A stretch of 11,328 bases of DNA from positions 13,856 to 25,183 of the forward strand of contig QZLH01001686.1 of NCBI GenBank assembly GCA_003833135.1, in the 5' to 3' direction. Below the pieces are notes generated by a model. It was given only the letters and a program-made list of their open reading frames with translations, had not been told where the DNA came from and ran no database searches. This document shows, piece after piece, positions 8,445 to 11,328 of the stretch. A program made the translations under genes and the position numbers. Each line of letters opens with the position of its first letter. The first letter of the stretch is position 1. Origin of the DNA: Oehlia diaphana (lineage: Eukaryota; Glomeromycota; Glomeromycetes; Glomerales; Glomeraceae).

Positions 8445-8518
8445 TTATGGACTTCAAATTGCCTTGAGCATTTCAATTTCGAATCTGAAATTGATGATTT
8501 GTCATATAATATTTATTC

Positions 8519-8522
<4 letters not shown>

Positions 8523-8569
<47 letters not shown>
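8523..8569. repeat. Homopolymer run of 47 T
   Basis: An uninterrupted T tract 160 bp beyond the VPS72 stop, the longest homopolymer in the window. It may be a simple mononucleotide repeat or, read on the minus strand, the poly(A) tail of a retroposed sequence whose body would lie at higher coordinates. Nothing recognisable lies there. Its length is likely unstable and prone to sequencing error. Confidence 0.9.
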
Positions 8570-9146
8570 CTTATTTTAGTTTTTTAACTGGATGTAATTT
8601 CAATGTACAATTCCTTTAATTTGTCTCTTTAAACCGATGCTATGTACATTTACCATAAACTATTCGTATCAATCATCCATTGGACAATATTGACCGGGAT
8701 CAAATATCAATCCACTTGTATTTAAAGCAATATTATATAAACATCATAGCATTTTTTTTTTTCGTATAAACATAAAAAAAAAAATTTCCCCACCAACAAT
8801 CACACGCTTTTTTCCATTGATTGGTATTTTGATCCGGCAATTTAATCTTGTTTTTTTTTTGTCTATATTTAATCACATTCATTCATTATTTTATATTTTT
8901 TTTTTATTTATATATTTATTATTTATGGTGGGGATTTTTTTTTAAAAAAAAAAAATCTTAATTTCTTTACTACAGTATATATATTTCTTTTAGGTTTATA
9001 GTATTCTTTATTATTGTTGTTTGACTCATTGTTATTTTCTTTTATTTACAAATTTAAAAAAAAAAAACGAAGGAAAAAAAAAATAAAAAATAAAAAGCGT
9101 GAAGAAAAAAGCATATTCTTCTCACATGTACAAAATTCGTTTAGTG
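8570..9146. other. AT-rich intergenic stretch with A/T runs and inverted repeats
   Basis: There is no gene. Many runs of 8-12 A or T occur. An imperfect inverted pair lies at 8693-8711 and 8820-8838 (around GATCAAATATCAAT). Short perfect pairs lie at 8787-8795 with 8926-8934 (TCCCCACCA / TGGTGGGGA) and 8803-8812 with 9092-9101 (CACGCTTTTT / AAAAAGCGTG). These could be remnants of short inverted-repeat elements or chance matches. Confidence 0.5.
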
Positions 9147-9214
9147 GTGTAAATACTAAAATAGTATAAATTTGATGCAAGTATAAATACCAAATAGGTA
9201 TAAAATTGCACCAA
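9147..9214. repeat. Diverged tandem pair of 34-bp units
   Basis: Units 9147-9180 and 9181-9214 match at 25 of 34 positions without gaps, each running from G-T-(G/A)-TAAATAC to CAA. This looks like an old duplication in non-coding DNA. Confidence 0.5.
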
Positions 9215-9355
9215 GTATGGGTAGTAACATACTGGATGATAACATGATAATACTTGATGATATAATAATAAAAATATTTAATATATCGAATTCACATGTT
9301 TATAATTTATACTGATAATTAAAGTCCTAGCAAAATTCTGAAATCTTTTCACGTG

Positions 9356-9463
9356 AGTTTTGGCCAAATTTTCAAACTCAATTTAAGCAAAAATATGATA
9401 AAAAAATCAACTCTAAATTTGGCCAAAACTATAAAATAGATTCTTTAAAGTTTTGGCCAAATT
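9356..9463. repeat. Three 15-bp copies around a TTTGGCCAAA core, one inverted
   Basis: AGTTTTGGCCAAATT is found at 9356-9370 and 9449-9463, and its exact reverse complement at 9416-9430. The last two can pair as a hairpin around an 18-nt loop. The core TTTGGCCAAA is itself a palindrome. Confidence 0.75.
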
Positions 9464-9548
9464 CTAGTATAATTATTACATTAAAAATTGTGAAAATGTT
9501 AAAACTATAGTTAGGCATTTAGGAGTTTTGGTTACAAGTATTGGTAAA

Positions 9549-9575
9549 AATTTGCTAAGCTATACTTAGCAAATT
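9549..9575. repeat. Perfect hairpin, 11-bp stem and 5-nt loop
   Basis: AATTTGCTAAG (9549-9559) and CTTAGCAAATT (9565-9575) are exact reverse complements around CTATA. It is not followed by a T run and is not near a gene end, so a terminator role is not supported. It may belong to the same repeat family as the TTTGGCCAAA copies just upstream. Confidence 0.7.
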
Positions 9576-9613
9576 ACATTGATAATTATATTCTTATTGA
9601 TATAAGGTACAAT

Positions 9614-9649
9614 AGTGTACAGTTATAAATAAGTGTACAGTTATAAATA
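9614..9649. repeat. Perfect tandem duplication of an 18-bp unit
   Basis: AGTGTACAGTTATAAATA is present twice in a row with no mismatch, which suggests a recent duplication. Confidence 0.85.
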
Positions 9650-10030
9650 AGGTTGCTATTGGAAAAACTAGAGAGTTTTAGTAAGTTGGCAAATACTAAA
9701 ATAATAAAGCTTTGCTAAAACTATATAAAAGTCTTATTAAAAAGTTGATAAAATTCTGGAAAAAAGCCAAACCTGATAAAACTTATTATAAATACTGAAA
9801 CTTCTAAAATTTTGCCACCAAAACTACAATAAACTATGGTAAAATCTTATCAAAAGGTTTAGGTAAGTAATTTTAATTATAAAATTACATTTGAATAATT
9901 GTTTTATTAGGTTTATATAATAGGTATTTTTTTTATATAACTTAATAACTGATTATACTATTATAAATTACCAATTAATAAATATCTAATAAAATTTATA
10001 TATTGAACTTATTACTGTAAACTTATAAAA

Positions 10031-10062
10031 TTTAATATATAAAAAAAAATTTATATATTAAA
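10031..10062. repeat. Perfect 13-bp AT inverted repeat
   Basis: TTTAATATATAAA (10031-10043) and TTTATATATTAAA (10050-10062) are exact reverse complements around six A. In such AT-rich DNA this could be chance. Confidence 0.5.
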
Positions 10063-10132
10063 CTTCTACTAAACTTATACTTTTTAACTATAAATTTAAT
10101 TTAACTGTATAAAATTTTTTTAATATTGAATA

Positions 10133-10197
10133 ATTATTAGATAAAGTAATAAAAATATTGGTTAAAAAGTAAAACTAATATTTTTTTATCTAATAAT
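10133..10197. repeat. AT-rich inverted repeat with about 25-31-bp arms
   Basis: Outer arms ATTATTAGATAAA (10133-10145) and TTTATCTAATAAT (10185-10197) pair exactly over 13 bp. After a few unpaired bases on the left, the inner parts AATATTGGTT and AACTAATATT pair with one mismatch around a 9-nt loop. Confidence 0.55.
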
Positions 10198-10560
10198 ATA
10201 CTTATTTTAATATTAAATATTTAATAAACTAATAAATATTATACAAAAATATAAAAGAAATTCTTACTAATATTATATACACTAATTAAAATCAAAAATT
10301 TCAGTCATATAACATTCAGTTAAATTTTAGTTAAATTTTAGTCTATATAAAGTTTTAACCAAAATTTTAATACATGACTTTTTAAATATCATTTTCAAAG
10401 TCAACAAAAATTATTACATGTATATAATAATCTTTTTTAATACAGGTTTTAGATAGATGAGTTTTAAAGTTTCATTTAATTTCAAAACTTTAAAGAAATT
10501 TTTTTATTTTTATTTTTTTCTTTTATTTTGTACTTATGATACTGTTTTGAAAATTTACAG

Positions 10561-10847
10561 GGAATAAATTAAGTTCCAACTAGGCCAGAGGTATTTTTGG
10601 ATGAGTCATACTGTCATTTATATCACATTACAAGTCATACATGAGTGCCAAATTATGGGGTTGTATATTCATCTAAACACAGTCCTTTAATCGTTATTTT
10701 TAGAGTAATAATTGTTATGCGTAATAGTAATTCTAATAAACTCTTTGGTAAAATCGTTCTTAATTCCCTTTTATTATGAGATCCATCAATTAAACCACCT
10801 TCATTAAAGGGTATACATGGGGGCGTAATTACCTCTGATATTTCACC
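10561..10847. other. Non-coding stretch before the GTAAT repeats
   Basis: Slightly less AT-rich than the DNA before it. No open frame of useful length and no RNA gene is seen. A single GGCGTAAT word at 10822-10829 foreshadows the repeats that follow. Confidence 0.5.
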
Positions 10848-10937
10848 AATTCAGCATTACGGTGGCGTAATATATTACACCAACATTGATTCAAACAACC
10901 CATGTCGAAATGAATTACGCCGCCGTAATGCTGAATT
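10848..10937. repeat. 24-bp inverted repeat containing GCGTAAT
   Basis: Arms 10848-10871 and 10914-10937 are reverse complements with a single mismatch, around a 42-bp spacer. The right arm overlaps the start of the 8-bp array. It may be a small fold-back element whose arm was then amplified. Confidence 0.7.
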
Positions 10938-11000
10938 GCCGTAATGCCGTAATGCTGTAATGCCATAATGCCGTAATGCCGTAATGCCGTAATGCTGAAT
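10922..11000. repeat. 8-bp tandem array, unit GCCGTAAT
   Basis: Nine consecutive 8-bp units plus a partial tenth keep exact 8-bp phase. Six units read GCCGTAAT (10922, 10938, 10946, 10970, 10978, 10986). Variants are GCTGAATT (10930), GCTGTAAT (10954) and GCCATAAT (10962). The array ends with GCTGAAT (10994-11000). An 8-bp period is not a multiple of three, so this is not a coding repeat. Confidence 0.85.
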
Positions 11001-11328
11001 AGGATTTGCTGATGTTTTTTTTCCATTTGTAGTCATATGTACGACTAACAGAAGTACAGACTACAGAACTAACTTTAATTTAACAAAGAAAATAAAAATT
11101 GCGCATGCATAGCCACTCGCTCCATAAAATTTCCGTAAATTTTTTTATTATCGTTATATCTTTTTTTTCCTTAGAAATAACCCAAAAAGTCTTTCATGAC
11201 TTTACTGCTTATAATTCTTTTAAGTTTCTAGATAACGGTCATAATGGTAAATTTCTTTACTTTATTTATATTTTTATTATTTTCTATTTTATTTTATTTT
11301 ATTTTATTTTATCTTATTTTTTTTTCTA
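11001..11328. other. AT-rich non-coding right edge with ATTTT microsatellite
   Basis: No gene is seen. Five perfect ATTTT units lie at 11286-11310, followed by a degenerate ATCTT unit and a T run that reaches the window end. A gene could begin beyond the edge, but nothing in the sequence indicates it. Confidence 0.55.

Larger units (their letters stand above)
9650..10560. other. Extremely AT-rich non-coding stretch
   Basis: Stops are dense in all frames and there is no RNA gene. It holds two inverted repeats (listed separately), a tandem pair of AGTTAAATTTT at 10318-10339, and many short variants of TTAATAAA-like words. I see nothing else in it. Confidence 0.6.

Noticed and set aside
8015..8476. 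153-codon minus-strand open frame
   Set aside because: It lies antisense to the last exons of VPS72, whose sense-strand domains are unmistakable. It crosses an intron and shows no family features.
8413..8619. 68-codon plus-strand open frame
   Set aside because: Much of it is a phenylalanine run from the 47-T tract, with no domain and no supporting context beyond the VPS72 stop.
9549..9575. Hairpin read as a transcription terminator
   Set aside because: This is a eukaryotic context, the hairpin is over 1 kb from any gene end, and no T run follows it.
10829..11026. 65-codon minus-strand open frame with repeated HYG-like words
   Set aside because: It is the translation of the 8-bp GCCGTAAT array and the adjacent inverted repeat. 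The repetition has a period that is not a multiple of three, so the pattern is not a coding one.
8364..11328. Possible CRISPR array, tRNA, rRNA or transposase in the gene-free right part
   Set aside because: No regularly spaced direct repeats with unique spacers, no cloverleaf or rRNA-like sequence, and no long open frame on either strand were seen.

Overview
The window looks like nuclear DNA of a filamentous fungus, most likely an arbuscular mycorrhizal fungus (Glomeromycotina, Rhizophagus-like). Four things point that way. The background is very AT-rich with long A/T homopolymers. The introns are short (69-85 nt, GT-AG). The coding sequences are typically fungal. There is also a Crinkler-type PD-(D/E)XK domain of a kind I recall as abundant in Rhizophagus. 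The species assignment is inference.

Layout. 1-975 has no intact gene: a fold-back repeat built from TTTTGGACAG, one exon-like open block at about 433-591, and two short palindromes at 786-834. 976-1638 (minus) encodes a Crinkler-type C-terminal nuclease-like domain in a block clearly richer in GC than its surroundings. Its upstream end runs into a repeat-like stretch full of GGTCC/GGACC motifs (about 1659-1885). 1901-5107 (minus) is an intronless gene for GPI ethanolamine phosphate transferase 3 (PIG-O/Gpi13). It shares a 224-bp divergent intergenic region with a four-exon ADP-ribosyltransferase (PARP catalytic domain) gene at 5332-6455 (plus). 6738-8363 (plus) is a seven-exon gene for VPS72/YL1 (Swc2), the H2A.Z-binding subunit of the SWR1 remodeller. 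From 8364 to the end no gene is visible: the DNA is AT-rich and holds a 47-T run, several inverted and tandem repeats, an 8-bp satellite-like array at 10922-11000, and an ATTTT microsatellite at the right edge.

How the genes relate. The three central genes are housekeeping genes with unrelated jobs: GPI-anchor assembly in the ER, ADP-ribosylation, and histone variant exchange. They form no pathway or operon. The Crinkler-like fragment and the repeats are the accessory part. I see no convincing undescribed multi-gene system. The most noteworthy items are the Crinkler-like fragment beside a repeat with two competing reading frames, the structured repeats in the right-hand 2.9 kb, and the small cysteine-containing PARP.
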